Origin: Anaeromyces robustus
Lineage: Eukaryota; Neocallimastigomycota; Neocallimastigomycetes; Neocallimastigales; Neocallimastigaceae
Assembly: GCA_002104895.1 (NCBI GenBank)
Contig: MCFG01000047.1
Location: 152,501-202,500, forward strand
Reading direction: 5' to 3'
DNA length: 50,000 nt
Positions 31,087 to 43,977 of this stretch are shown piece by piece. The notes under the pieces are model-generated. The model had not been told where the DNA came from. It worked only from the letters and a program-made list of their open reading frames with translations, and searched no databases. How positions within the stretch are numbered: the stretch's first letter is position 1; each line of letters opens with the position of its first letter. The position numbers were made by a program, and so were the translations under genes.

Positions 31087-33261
31087 ATGATTTCAGCTTT
31101 AGCTTGGATTAAAAAGGGTGCTGCTAAACAATTCCCAGATAAATATAATTTATCAGAAGAAGAATATCAAAGAATTTCAAGTTTAACTGAACAACAAGTT
31201 AATGATGCCAAGGAAGATTTAAACAATGCTTTAAAAAAGTAATTATTTTGCTTAATAATAATTTATACATAGTAATAAAATTAATTTTTTAACATTTTTA
31301 TTATTATTGGAAATGTTGGTATGACAAAGAACAAACAACAAAGAACAAAATTAATTTATGAAAAAGGAAAAAATAACAGGAATAATATAATCATTTTAAT
31401 TTTAATAATTATTGAAAGATTGGATTTATTTTTTTAAAAGAAATTTCAAATATAGTAATAGTAATAATATTTTTTAAAAGTTTATAATTATTGGTATTAA
31501 ATTAATTAATTTATGTTTATGATTGGGAATATATTTATCTATTTTATACTACTAATTATTTTAAATAATAAAATATATAAATTTTAAATTATTTCAATAT
31601 TTTGATAAAAAAAATATATATTAATATATTAATATATATTTCTATTATTATAATTTTATTATTATTATTATTTTGTTGAATTTATTATTATTGTTATTAT
31701 TATATATTCACAATACAAAAAAAAAATTATTTTATATATATCAAAAAATATATCTAACCAAAAAATAATTTTTTTTTATCGTAAATATCATTTTCATTTA
31801 TTTTATATATATATATATTTTTTTCATAAAAGTGAAAATGCAGAAATTAAAGATGAATCAATGGCTACTGATAAACCAGCTAATAAAAATGATGATGATG
31901 ATGAATTAGCTGAATATAATTTAGATGATTATGATAATGAAGTTAAAAATGAACGTGGTCCACAAATTTTCTCAAATTTAGCTGGTTTAACCTATTATTC
32001 TAATAATAAAGAAGATCCATATATTACTCTTGATGATGCTGAAGATGAAAAGGAAGAAATGAATGAATTAGAAATTCTTCCTACTGATAATTTATTAATT
32101 ACAGCTAAAACTGAAGATGATATTTCTCACTTAGAAATTTATACTTATATTGAAGAAGAAGATAATTTATATATTCATCATGATATTATGTTACCATCTT
32201 TCCCATTATGTGTTGAATGGTTAGATTTTAAACTTGGTCGTAAAGCTAATGAACCAGGTACAGGTAATTATGTTGCTGTTGGTACTTTTGATCCAACTAT
32301 TGAAATTTGGGATTTAGATACAGTTGATGCTATGTATCCAGATGTTATTCTTGGAGAAAATAAAAAACGTGGTAAAAAGAATAAGAATAAGAATAAGAAT
32401 AATGGTAAGATTAATAATGAAAGACATACAGCTGCCGTTATGGGTCTTTCATGGAATAAAACTCATAGAAATTTATTAGCAAGTAGTTCTGCTGATACTA
32501 CTGTTAAACTTTGGGATATTCAAACTGCTCAATGTATGCATTCCTACAATCATCATAAAGATAAGGTTCAAGCTGTTCAATGGAATCCAGCTGAAACTAC
32601 TGTTTTATTAACTGGTTCATATGATAAACGTGTATGTTGTTTTGATAGTCGTTCACCACAAGCTGTTTCAGAATGGGGATTAACAGCTGATGTTGAATGT
32701 TTAAAATGGAATCCACATCAACCAGAATTATTTTATGTTAGTACAGAAGATGGTCTTGTTAAATGTTTTGATGCTCGTACCAGTCAAAGTAAAGAATTAT
32801 TTACATTACAAGCTCATGATGGACCAGTTTCTGCTCTTGATGTTAATCCATTAATTCGTGATTGTATTATGACAGGTTCTGTTGATAAACAAGTTAGAAT
32901 TTGGAATATTGCTAATAATCAACCCTCTTGTGTTATTTCACGTAATTTAGATGTTGGTAAAGTATTTTCTGCCTCTTTTTCATTAGATTCACCATTCCTT
33001 GCTGCTGTTTCTGGTAGTAAAGGTAAAGTTGCTATATGGAATACCGTTGATAATGCAACTGTTAGAAATACTTTTGGAGATCGTATTTCTAATTTACCAG
33101 AAACTACTAATACAACCAATAATGTTGAAAAAAGTGAAGTTGTTACTTTACCAGATGATAAAGAACCAGAATCTGATTCAGAAGAAGGAGAAGGAGCTAA
33201 TGATGATGAAAAAGGAATGGATGTTGATGAAGAAGATGAAGATGAAGAAGATGATGAATAA
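31087..33261 (+). CDS. PWP1: Periodic tryptophan protein 1 (PWP1), WD-repeat
   Basis: Nucleolar WD40 protein needed for 60S ribosomal subunit/rRNA processing in yeast. Exon 1 is 31087-31238 and exon 2 is 31833-33261, splitting an Asn codon (AA-T) around a 594-base intron; 526 residues. Exon 1 starts MISALAWIKKGAAKQFPDKY followed by LSEEEYQRI, which matches the PWP1 N-terminus (AWVxxGVAKxxPDKxxLSxEE). The propeller follows: residues in GLSWNKTHRNLLASSSADTT then KLWD, AVQWNPAETTVLLTGSYDKR, CLKWNPHQPELFYVSTEDG, SALDVNP and IMTGSVDKQVRIWN, and AAVSGSKGKVAIWNT. A Lys/Asn-rich insertion (KKNKNKNKNNGK) sits between blades. The C-terminus is a strongly acidic Asp/Glu tail. Without exon 1 a gene caller would start at the Met at 31861 and lose the diagnostic N-terminus; this is why I chose 31087. 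AAAATGATT start context. Confidence 0.95.
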
Positions 33262-34443
33262 ATAAAGATAAAAATAAAGTTAACAAAATTAAAAATATTG
33301 AAAAAAGAATGAAAAAATAACAAATGAAGAAATAATAAATAAAATAATTAAATCAATGTAACATAATATATAATATATATTAATATCTATATATATTATA
33401 TATATATTAAAATAAATAACATAACATAAATAGATAAACAGTTTAAAAAAAATAATAATAATATTTATTTGTTAAATCATTAAAATAGATAATAAAATAT
33501 AATATAGTAATTTTTTTTATAAATATATTTATAATTTTATAATATATACTACATTTAATAATTTATATCTCGAAAAAAAAAAAAAAAAAATAGACCATTT
33601 TTTATTTATTTTTTAATTTTTTTTTTTTATTAAAATATATAATATAAAATAAATAAAAAAAAAATAAATAAAAATTTAATAAAAAAAAAAAAATTTAATA
33701 GAAATCAAAAAAGAAAAATCTTGTTATATCGTTTGATTATCATAGTTTATTATTAAAATAAGAAAAAAAAGAATTTATATATATATATATGTATTTTTAT
33801 ACATTATTATTAATATATATTAAATTAAATAGTACAAATGAAACAAAAAAAAAAAAAAAAAAAAAGAAATAAGAAACATAATTAATAATATAAATTAAAA
33901 CTACCAAAGTTTCCATTAATATATATAATTAAAAAATAAAAAATATTTTTTTTTTTTTTTTTTTTTTTTTAATTTTTATTTAAATATTAATTATTAAAAA
34001 TACATTATTTTTTTTTTCTTTAATATATTCAATTTTTTTTTTCTAATAGATGTTATTCTTTAAAATATTATGATTATTTTTTATGTCTAATTATAATTTA
34101 AATATGAATTTTTTTTTTTATATTTTTATTTTTTAATTTTTTTAACAAAAAAAAAAAAACTTTTTTAATATTTTTTTTTTTTTTAAATTTTTTTTTTTTT
34201 TTAAGAAAAATTTTTTTTATTATTTTTATTTATAATTTTTTTTTCTTTCTTTTTCAATGTGAAAAAAAAACTTTAAGAAAAAACAGATAGTAATTATTAT
34301 TTATATTAATTATTAAATTGAAATAAAAACAATTATAAAAAAGAAACTTTTTTAATTTAAAATAGGAAAAAAAAAAAGATTATTTTTTTCCTTAAGGGAT
34401 ACATGATGGTTAATGAATGATATATATAATATGCGATAAAAAA

Positions 34444-34475
<32 letters not shown>

Positions 34476-34695
34476 TAGTGTGATGTATAGTAAAGCGATT
34501 AATGATTAATGATAGAATTTTTTTTAAATATTTCTTTTTTTAAATATTTTTTTTTTTTTTCTTTAGAAAAAAAGTTAAGGATTAAATTATTAAATATTTC
34601 ATGGTTATGAAGTATATATACTTTTTAATTAATAAATAATAAAAAAAAAAAATTATATAATAATTTTTTTTTCTTTTCTTTTTTTTTTTTTTAGT
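33262..34695. other. AT-rich intergenic region between convergent genes
   Basis: 3' flanks of PWP1 and the Sel1-repeat gene. Many homopolymers (A run near 33842-33864, T runs near 33945-33970 and 34449-34476) and no supported coding sequence. Confidence 0.6.
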
Positions 34696-36929
34696 TTAAG
34701 CACATGGTGCTACATAACCATATTTAAATATATCATCCATTAAAGCTGGATTAGCTACTATTTTAATTAAATGTTCATAACTCTTTTGATCTCCATAGGA
34801 GGCTGCTTTTTCAAACCATCTAGCAGCTTCTTCTGGATCAGCTTTACAACCATAACCTGATTCATAGCATAAACCTAAATGATACATAGCACTAATTGAA
34901 TCTTTAGCAGCAGCTTGTGAATACCAATAGAAGGATTCTTCACGATTTTGTTCACATCCATTACCATAGAATAAATGATGAGCTAATTTTGTTTGAGCTC
35001 TAACATGTCCTTGATTAGCAGCTAAACGGAAAAGTTTTATAGCTTTTTCTTTATTTTGTTTTACACCTACACCTTCATCATAAAGTATAGCAAGATTAGT
35101 TTGAGCCCACATATTACCTTGAGCAGCACTTTTTGAGTACCATATGACAGCATTTTTATAACTTTTACGACATCCAATACCTTCTTCATAAAGATGTCCA
35201 AGGGTATTTTGAGCAAGATCATTATTTCCTTCAGCACTAAGTTTAATCCAGTAGAAAGCTTTTTCTTCATCGATTTCAACTCCAATACCATTTCTATAAC
35301 AACAACCGAGACTTAATTGAGCTGGAGGATGATTTAAATTAGCAGATTCTTGGTATAATTTTACAGCCATTTCTTCATCAACTTCTACACCTAAACCATA
35401 TTGATAGGCATAACCTAAAGAATGTAAAGCGAAAGAGTTACCTGAATTAGCACTTTTTCTATACCATTCAACGGCTAATTTTTCATTCTTTGGAACACCA
35501 ATACCATATTGATAGGCATGACCAAGATTATGTTGAGCACGAGAATGTCCTTGGGAAGCTGCTTTTTGATACCAATTAGCACCTTCTTCTTCATTCTTTT
35601 CACATCCTATACCATTTTGAAGACAGAAACCAAGATTACACATAGCCCATTGGTAACCTTGTTCAGCAGATAATTTATACCAATAAACAGCCTTCTTTTC
35701 ATTACGTTTAACACCTAAACCTTCTTCATACATATAACCTAATGAATTTTGAGCATAACAATTACCTAATTCGGCAGATCTTTTATACCATTCAACGGCT
35801 AAATCTATATTCTTTTCAATACCAATACCTTCTTCATAACAGTGAGCTACATTATACATACTTACTGATTCACCCTTTTCGGCAGCTCTTAAATACCAAT
35901 AAAAGGCTAAATCAATATCTTTTTCAACACCGAAACCTTCACCATAACAATAACCTAGTATTCCTTCACCACGAGGAAGACCATCTTCAGCAGATTTACG
36001 GTAATAATATACAGCTTTTTCAGCATTCTTTTCTACACAAATACCATCATGGTAACAAACACCAAGTGAATATACAACAGCTGGATGTTTATCTAATTCA
36101 GCAACTTTTTCTATCCATTCAATTGATTTTTTACCTTGTTTTTGGGCTAATTCTATCCATTTATCTGATTCTTTTTTATCAATTTTAACAGATGGGCGAC
36201 CATATCTTCTTAAAAAGGCAATTCTTGTTTGTGCTAAACCATTACCTTTTTTAGCTGCATCTAAATATAAATTTTCACATTTTTTGAAATCAGTTTCAAC
36301 ACCAAGTCCAAATTCATAGCAAAAAGCAAGTATGGTCTATTTTAATTTATAAATTAAAATTAATATTAAATATAATATTTAATAATTAATATTAAATACT
36401 GAAAAATTATTTATATTTTTATATTTATTTTTTTAACTATTTTTTTTATCAACTTTTTTTGTTATTATTATTTTATATTTATATTATTTTCTTTAATTAT
36501 TTCTTTTTATTATCAATATTTTATTTTTATTTTTCTTAAACTAAAAAATTTTTATTTATTATTATTTTTTTCTTTATCAATTTTTTATTTTTATCTTTCT
36601 TAAATTATAGAGTTTTTATTTATTATTATTATTATTTTTTTATAAGTTATATATAAATTACTAAGCCATTTAATTTTATTAAACCATATAAAACTTACTT
36701 GAGCTTGCAATGAATCTTCATCATGAATTTCGAAAGCAGCTTTTCTTAAATATTCTACAGCTTTTTCTTCATTTTTCTTTGTATTTCCACGACCAAATAA
36801 ATAACATTCGGCTGTTTCAATTAAATCTTTTGCTGATTTTCCTTCTATATTTTTTTGATTTTCCATTGTAATTGAATTATTTGGTTTTATTTTTTCAATA
36901 ATGTTATGAAATATTGTAAAATCTGGCAT
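34696..36929 (-). CDS. Sel1-like repeat protein
   Basis: A scaffold-type protein built of Sel1-like (TPR-related) helical repeats; 623 residues. Exon 1 is 36929-36699 (77 codons), exon 2 is 36336-34696; phase-0 junction LQAQ/TILAFCYEFGLG across a 362-base intron. From about residue 36 the chain is tandem 36-residue units with the Sel1 signature (A-x-x-x-LGxxYxxGxGVxxxxxKAxxWYxxSA): for example NLGFCLQNGIGCEKNEEEGA, SLGYAYQYGLGVEVDEEMAV and LGHLYEEGIGCRKSYKNA. I count roughly 14 units, one interrupted by a Lys-rich stretch (RYGRPSVKIDKKESDKWIE). No signal peptide or membrane segment is seen, so it is likely cytosolic. Known Sel1 proteins include chitin-synthase activators (Skt5/Chs4) and ERAD Hrd3, but no feature here selects between them. 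A second Met (residue 22, MENQKN) is an alternative start, as the first 21 residues look unlike the rest. Confidence 0.9.
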
Positions 36930-37253
36930 TTAAATTTTATTTTCTCTTAAATTAAATTACTTATTTTCTCCTTTTTTTTCCTTATTAACAAGAAATAAAA
37001 AAAGTTTCTCTTTTATAATACAGTAATTAAAAAAATTTTTTTTTTATTTTTCTTTTTTTTTTTTAAATATTAGTTATATATTAAATATATTATATATTTA
37101 TAAAAATATAAATAATTAGATATTTTAAAACTATTTTTACATATAAAAAAATAATTTTATAATATATTATTCCTTCTTTTTTTTTCTTTACTTACCTTAA
37201 TTTATGAAATAATGATAAATAAAATATGGATTATTGTTTTTTTTTTAAAAAAA

Positions 37254-37308
37254 AAGAATACAAGGAATTATTTTATAAATATTTATATGTAATAATTCCT
37301 ATATTCTT
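37254..37308. repeat. Inverted repeat upstream of the Sel1 gene
   Basis: AGAATACAAGGAATTATT on the left and AATAATTCCTATATTCT on the right are near-complementary, loop about 18 bases; about 330 bases upstream of the Sel1-repeat start. Confidence 0.7.
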
Positions 37309-40300
37309 TTCTATAATATATAAAAATAAAAAAAATAATAAATAAAATTGAGTTAGTTTTTTTCTATATTTATATATTTATTGAAAAAAATATTTATTAA
37401 AGAAAAGTGAAGTTATTTTTGTTTATTAATTATTAATTTTCACTTTTAAAAATATTTTTCACTTTATTACTATTACTAATATATAATTTATTTTTTTTTT
37501 CACTTTTTTTTTTTAATTTATATAATCATATATAAACATATATATATTAAATATTTTTTTTTCTTTTTCTTTTTATCTCCTTATATTTTTATATTTAATT
37601 TATTTTTTTTTTTTTTTTCTTTTATCTCTCAATTTGTATTTAAATTAATTTTTAAATAAGCCTTATCAATTGTTTTTTTCTTATTATTCAATAAATATAT
37701 TGATTATACTATTATATTTTGTTTATGTTTGTAATTATAATTTTATTATGTTTTTAGTAATAATTTAAATAATCAATAAAAAATAAATTTACTCTTTATT
37801 CTTTTATGTTAAAATGTTTAAAATGTTTTTAATTTTATAAAAGAGTAGTAATTTAAAAAAAAAAAAAAAAAAAAGAAAAAGAAAAGAAAAAAATTTAAAA
37901 AAAAAAAAAGATATATATAATAGAATAATATTTTGTAATAATATTTAATATATAAAAAATTAAAAGTTTATATTAAATTTATATTATATTATTATAAATT
38001 ATATAAAACATATTATAAATATTTAAAAAATTGAATTTTAAAATTTTTCAGGGAACATGATTATTAAAATATATTAAAATATTAAAAAATAAATCCTTAA
38101 AAAATATTTATTATATTGTATCATATATTATATTATATTATACTATATTATTTTAGTTAACTTTTATATATATTGTTTTATATTATTTTTTATATTGAGA
38201 AATAATTTATTTTACTCTTTTTTTTATTATAATCCTTAATCTTTTTAAATTACTTTATATATTATCAATATATTGAATTCATATATTAACTTGTACTTTT
38301 TATTATATTTTGTATTTTATGTTTTATATTTAAATGATATTTAAAAAAATTCTGTTTTTTTTTTTTTTTTATTTTTTCTTTAGTAACATTTTTAATTTTT
38401 ATGTAACAATTTGTTCTTTTATTCTTTTTTTTTTTTTTTTTTTTAATTATATACTTTAATGTTATTTTATAATATTTTATTTTTATTATATAATTTTATA
38501 TCATTATTTATTTGTATAACCTTTTTGTATTAGCGTTAAATACTTTTTACTTGTGTAATGGGTCTTTAAAAAGTTTAAAAAGTTTAAAACTTTCTAAATA
38601 TTTTTTTTTTTTTACAATGAAAAGATTTTAATTTCAAAAAAGAGAAAAGTTTTTATTTTTTATTTTTTTTTTAAAATAAAAAGTATAATATAAAATATAT
38701 AAAAATAAAATATTATTATTTATTTATTTATATATTTATTTATTCATTTATTTATTTATAAAAATAATCAATAATTAATAATTAATAATTAATAAATTTA
38801 TTATAATAATATTATTATATATTATATTATTATATATATTTTTATTTTTATATTTTTAAATCATAAACAAATGAATAATAATCAATATATATAATATAAT
38901 ATATTAATATATTATAATGAAATGTATTAAATTAATATATAATAAATATAATTTTAATAATTTTTAAACTTTTGTATTTTTAAATTTTAATTTCTTTTTA
39001 AAAAAAAGAGTTACTAAAAGAATTTTAATGTATATTAAAAAAATAATATATTAGTAGATAAATATTAATTAATATAAGTAATTAATATATAAAATAAAAC
39101 AGAAAAAAAATAATTTTTTATAATCGATTACAATGTGAAATAATAATTACCAAACAAAATAAACCAAAAATATTACTAGAAGAAGTAAAAAAAAATAGTT
39201 TTATGTATTTTATTTTAGTACAAGAATTATATTTTATAAAATTTATTAAATTACATTATATTTCAATAATTAATAATATTAAATCTATAATTATAAATAT
39301 TTATTTAAATAAGTCTTATTTTATTTAGTAAATTACCAATAATATGTTGGATAAATATCTTAGTATATAGAAGTTAGTAAATAAATTAATAATAATAATA
39401 ATAAATATTAACTATTTGTTATATGCTAATATACTTTGTTATCATATTTTAGTATATGCTATTAATATACATTCTTAATTAATTTAATTCCAATTAGTTT
39501 AATGTTTAATTACTATAAATAATTTATATTTATATAATCTTTTATCTTTTCTTTTAATTTTTTAAATTTATAAATATTTGAATATACATTATCTTTTTAC
39601 TATTTTTATTTTATTTCTTTTCTGTTTAATAAATAATAATGATATGGTTATTATTTATTAAACATAGATTATTATTTAATATTAATTTTTTTCTTTCTTT
39701 TTTTTTTTAATTTTTTTTTTGATGTATTAATATATTAAAATTAGCAAATAAATTATACTGGCTACATATATTAATATATAATTTGTAATACGTTTAAAAC
39801 AATATATAAATAAGATTTAATAATATATGAAATAAATGAAAAAATGGTAATATGATGTATAATAATAATATATTATAGTAAAATTTAAATGATTTTAATT
39901 TATATTGGTAATTCTATTGGTTATATATAAATGAAAATATATTTATATTATTTTAATTTATAAATACATTATATTCAAAATATATATTTGATATATTATT
40001 ATTATATTAAAATTTAAATGAAATTATTTAACACCGAGAAATAAAATAAAACTTTAATTTATAATATAAAACATATATACAATTATACAATAATTTTTTT
40101 TTTTGTTTTTTTTAAAAAAAATAAAAACAAATCTTTAAATGGTAATAAGGTACCATAATTATTATTTTTTATGGAGTATATTTTTATTATAATAAAAATT
40201 TATTTATTGTAAATTAATACTATAATTAGTTTAGTATTAATTTTAAAAATATTCCAAATATATTGACTATAAATATTTATTATTATAAAAAAGATTATCA

Positions 40301-41164
40301 TTATATTTATTTTATTATATACCTGTTTATTTTTTAGGATAATATATATTAATTATATAAATTGTGATATATCTTATAAAATTACTAATATATATTAATT
40401 ACTATAGGTATAACTAATAAAAATTAATATATATATATATATATTATATTATTCCTAATAAATAAAAATATTAATATATATTTAAAAAAAGAAAATTTGT
40501 AGTTAATAAAATAATAGTTATGAATTTTTATAATAATAAATAAAATAAAAATATTTCATTATATAATTATATATAATTATTGTTAATTATATAATGATTA
40601 ATTGTTAATGTTTAAAAAGAAAAAAGAAACAAAAAGAAAAAATATATACTTAAATTATGATAAGATAAATACTAACTTTAATATTAAAATAAAAATATTT
40701 ATATTTTTATTTATATAATTTATGATTTTAATAATTAAATAATTTTTGGCTTTTAAATATAAATTTTATTTTATAGGATATGTCACAATTTATATAATAT
40801 AATAAAAATTAATATTGTTTTAACGTAATACAAAAATACGGATAATTGAAAATAATCGAAAGTTTTTAAAATAATCGAAAGTTTCTATTAATATTTTATT
40901 ATAAATTTTATAAGCCTTTTCCCCATTAAAAATATTTTTTATATTTAATATAGTGCCTTATTATATTAAAATAAGAATATAACGTAAAAATATTTTAATT
41001 TTAATATTTATATTTAATAATATTTATATTTAACATAGTACTTTAATTTGAAAAAAAAAAAATTTAAATTATTAAATGAAAATAGCATAAAAAATTATAA
41101 ACAAGATAATTTTAATTTAATTATGATATAGTAAAAAACTAAAAAGCTAATTATCATAATATTA

Positions 41165-41402
41165 TTATATTATTATTTTATTATAAAGTTATTATAATAT
41201 TATTATATTATTTTTTTATTATAAAAGTTATATAATATTATTATATTATTTTTTTATTATAAAGTTATTATAATATTATTATATTATTTTTTTATTATAA
41301 AGTTATTATAATATTATTATATTATTTTTTTATTATAAAGTTATTATAATATTATTATATTATTTTTTTATTATAAAGTTATTATAATATTATTATGTTA
41401 TT
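41165..41402. repeat. 38-bp minisatellite, about six copies
   Basis: AAAGTTATTATAATATTATT plus a TATATTATTTTTTTATTAT tail recurs with AAAG at 41185, 41223, 41261, 41299, 41337 and 41375, exactly 38 bases apart. Copies are nearly identical, with the second slightly altered. Confidence 0.9.
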
Positions 41403-41664
41403 TTTATAATATTTTTATATTATTATTATTATATTATTATATTATTATATTATTCTATTATTATTCTATTATTATTTTACTATTATATTATTCAATTATT
41501 ATTATATTATAATATTATTAAATTATTAATATCTGTTTATAATATTATTAAATCATTAATATATTATTATTATTATTTTAAGTTTCAAACTTTAATTTTA
41601 TTGTTACGGTATTATTATTAAATTATTCATTTTAACAAAAAATATAGATATAATAAATTTAGTA

Positions 41665-41718
41665 AATATTATTTTTTTCATTATTAGATAATATAATAAT
41701 AATGAAAAAAATAATATT
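41665..41718. repeat. Inverted repeat with exact 22-nt arms
   Basis: The left arm (41665-41686, AATATTATTTTTTTCATTAT then TA) and right arm (41697-41718) are exact reverse complements, loop 10 bases. Confidence 0.9.
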
Positions 41719-41782
41719 AGCTTTAATAACATTATAATAAATAATGTAATTTACTTTTATAATATTAGATTTTTCATGCTTT

Positions 41783-41917
41783 GATTTTTTCTGGCTTATA
41801 TTATATATTAATATTATTTTTTATTATATGAAAATTATATATATATAAAAATAATATTACATTATTTTTATATATATAATAATAATATTAATATTAATAT
41901 ACAAGTCAGAAAAAATC
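41783..41917. mobile_element. MITE-like element with terminal inverted repeats
   Basis: A 135-base unit whose ends GATTTTTTCTGGCTT (41783-41797) and AAGTCAGAAAAAATC (41903-41917) are reverse complements with one mismatch. A further inner inverted repeat lies around TATATATATAAAAATAAT near 41836-41880, so almost the whole element can fold as one hairpin. No coding capacity. I cannot see a convincing target-site duplication. Confidence 0.45.
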
Positions 41918-42129
41918 TAAGTAATTCTTATGGAAAATTTTATATTATTTAAAAGAACAATAAATTTTCCGTGAAATACCAATTAAATAATATTTAAGTT
42001 CCAAATAACAAACTTTAATTTTTATAAAATTATTGAAAATTTTTGACATAGAATAAATTAATTTTATCTTTAATACATATTATTGGATATTTTATTTAAA
42101 AAAAGATTATTAAATATTAAAAAGTAATA

Positions 42130-42217
42130 TAATATTTTATCCAACTAATATTATTGGAAATTATATAAATTTATTTTTTATTTTTTCAAAAATATTCGTT
42201 TGGATAAAATATTATTT
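42130..42217. repeat. Inverted repeat with TTTTATCCAA ends facing inward
   Basis: AATATTTTATCCAA near 42131-42144 pairs with TTTGGATAAAATATTATTT near 42199-42217; the loop is about 55 bases. It may be another non-coding element like the one at 41783. Confidence 0.6.
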
Positions 42218-42954
42218 CATCTTTTTATAAATTTTAATATATTTATTTAAATAAAAATATGAAAGAATGAACAAATATTTAGAAATATTATTAATAATAT
42301 TCACATATATAAATAAATTAATAATATTAATATTATATATTAAATAGATATTAATTTAATATAATTTCTTATGCTTTATATTCTTACTATTTTACGAAAG
42401 AATGATAAGATAATATTATTTAATAAAATGTATTATTTAATAAATTATTATTTTTTTTATTAATATTCATTAATATATAATGAAAAAACATGTGGTAAAA
42501 ATATTTATTTAATTCATATATTAAATATATTATTTTTTATATAATAATTAATTTAAACCACCTAAATTATTATTGTTATAAAAAAATTTGGTAATATTAA
42601 CTTTTTTATTTTTTATTTTATTTTATTTTATTTTATTTTTTACTTTTTATTCTTTTATTTTATTTTTTATTTCTTATTTATTTTATTTATTTTTTTTGAG
42701 AATTATATATTAAATAAAATAGAATAACTATTAATAATACTGAATAAAGATTTTGATTATATTTTTTAAAAATCTTTAAAATAATAATAAAAAAAATATT
42801 TGATAAAATAAAAAATTATATCAATGAAATAATTAATTTTTCTTTTAATATTTCATATAGAGTTAAAAAAATTAATAAATATTTAGTTTTTTTTTATAAA
42901 GGATAATAAAAATGTTAAGCGGTAATAATGTTAATCTATAACTGTTTTTTTTTT

Positions 42955-43040
42955 AAACAAGATTATTCTTTAATAAAATATATTTTTTTAATTATATATT
43001 TTTTATTTGTTATTTATCAAGATTATTCTTTAATAAAATA
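42955..43040. repeat. Direct repeat, about 60-base spacing
   Basis: CAAGATTATTCTTTAATAAA occurs at about 42958 and 43018 and continues ATA in both copies, with less similar sequence between. Confidence 0.8.
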
Positions 43041-43667
43041 CATATTGTTATTTATCTTTTATTGTTTTTCTATTTTAAAGATTAATAAATTATATTAAAA
43101 AATAATTTTTTAATGTATTACAAATTTTAGTATAATGTAGATCGGTTTTATTAAAATATATTATTTTTTTTAATATTTCAATTTTTTTTATTACTAAAAT
43201 TATTTATAAAATAATTAAATTTAAAATTATTTATTTATTGATAATATTAATAAAATTACTATTATTATAACATTATTTGTAAAAATTTGCGGTATATTGT
43301 TTTATATAAAAATTTATTGTTAGGTTTTTTCGATTTAATATTGACTTATCCTATTATTTTTCAACTTTTTTTTAGTAAAAAGATTATAATATATTAAATA
43401 ATATAATAAATATCTTTATATATATATATATATTTATGATATTATGATTCATATGACCAATATTTCAATTTTTTCTAAAAATACATTCATATATAAATAT
43501 ATAAAATTTTCTTCTTTTTATTACTTTTTTTTTCACTTTTTTTTGAAATTATTTTTATTAAAATAAAAAATCAGTAAAAAAAAAATATAAGTAAAAAAAA
43601 ATTTAAATATTAAATACAATAGAAAAAGAAAAGAAAAAGTTAATTTTTTTTATTATTATCATAAAAA

Positions 43668-43724
43668 ATTACTTTTAGTCTTTTAATTACTTACATTTTA
43701 CAAAAATTAAAAGACTGAAGTAAT
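43668..43724. repeat. Inverted repeat upstream of RGS gene
   Basis: ATTACTTTTAGTCTTTTAAT (43668-43687) and ATTAAAAGACTGAAGTAAT (43706-43724) pair with one mismatch and one bulge, loop 18 bases. It lies about 250 bases before the RGS start, so it could sit in the promoter or 5' leader. Confidence 0.75.
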
Positions 43725-43977
43725 ATTTAAATAATTTTCAACAATATTTCAAATATATTTATTTTATCTCTTAAAATATAAAAACAAATACTTTTTTTAT
43801 ATTATTTTTATATCACTTTTTTTTTTTTTAAAAAAAAATAATTTTTTATATAACCAGAATATATCTTTTTATTAGTATATAAAAATTTTTTTTATTTAAA
43901 TTATTATTTATATAAAAACTTTTTTATAACTTCTAATTTTTTTAAAAAAAAAAATTTATAAACTAAAATAATCAAAA

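Larger units (their letters stand above)
36930..43977. other. Large AT-rich intergenic region (7 kb)
   Basis: Divergent promoters at its ends (Sel1 gene on the left, RGS gene on the right). The middle has no supported gene, but it is the densest part of the window for hairpins and short repeats: a 38-base minisatellite, three MITE-like inverted repeats at 41.6-42.2 kb, a 60-base-spaced direct repeat near 42.96-43.05 kb and a hairpin at 43668-43724. No open frame over about 60 codons is present. Confidence 0.65.
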
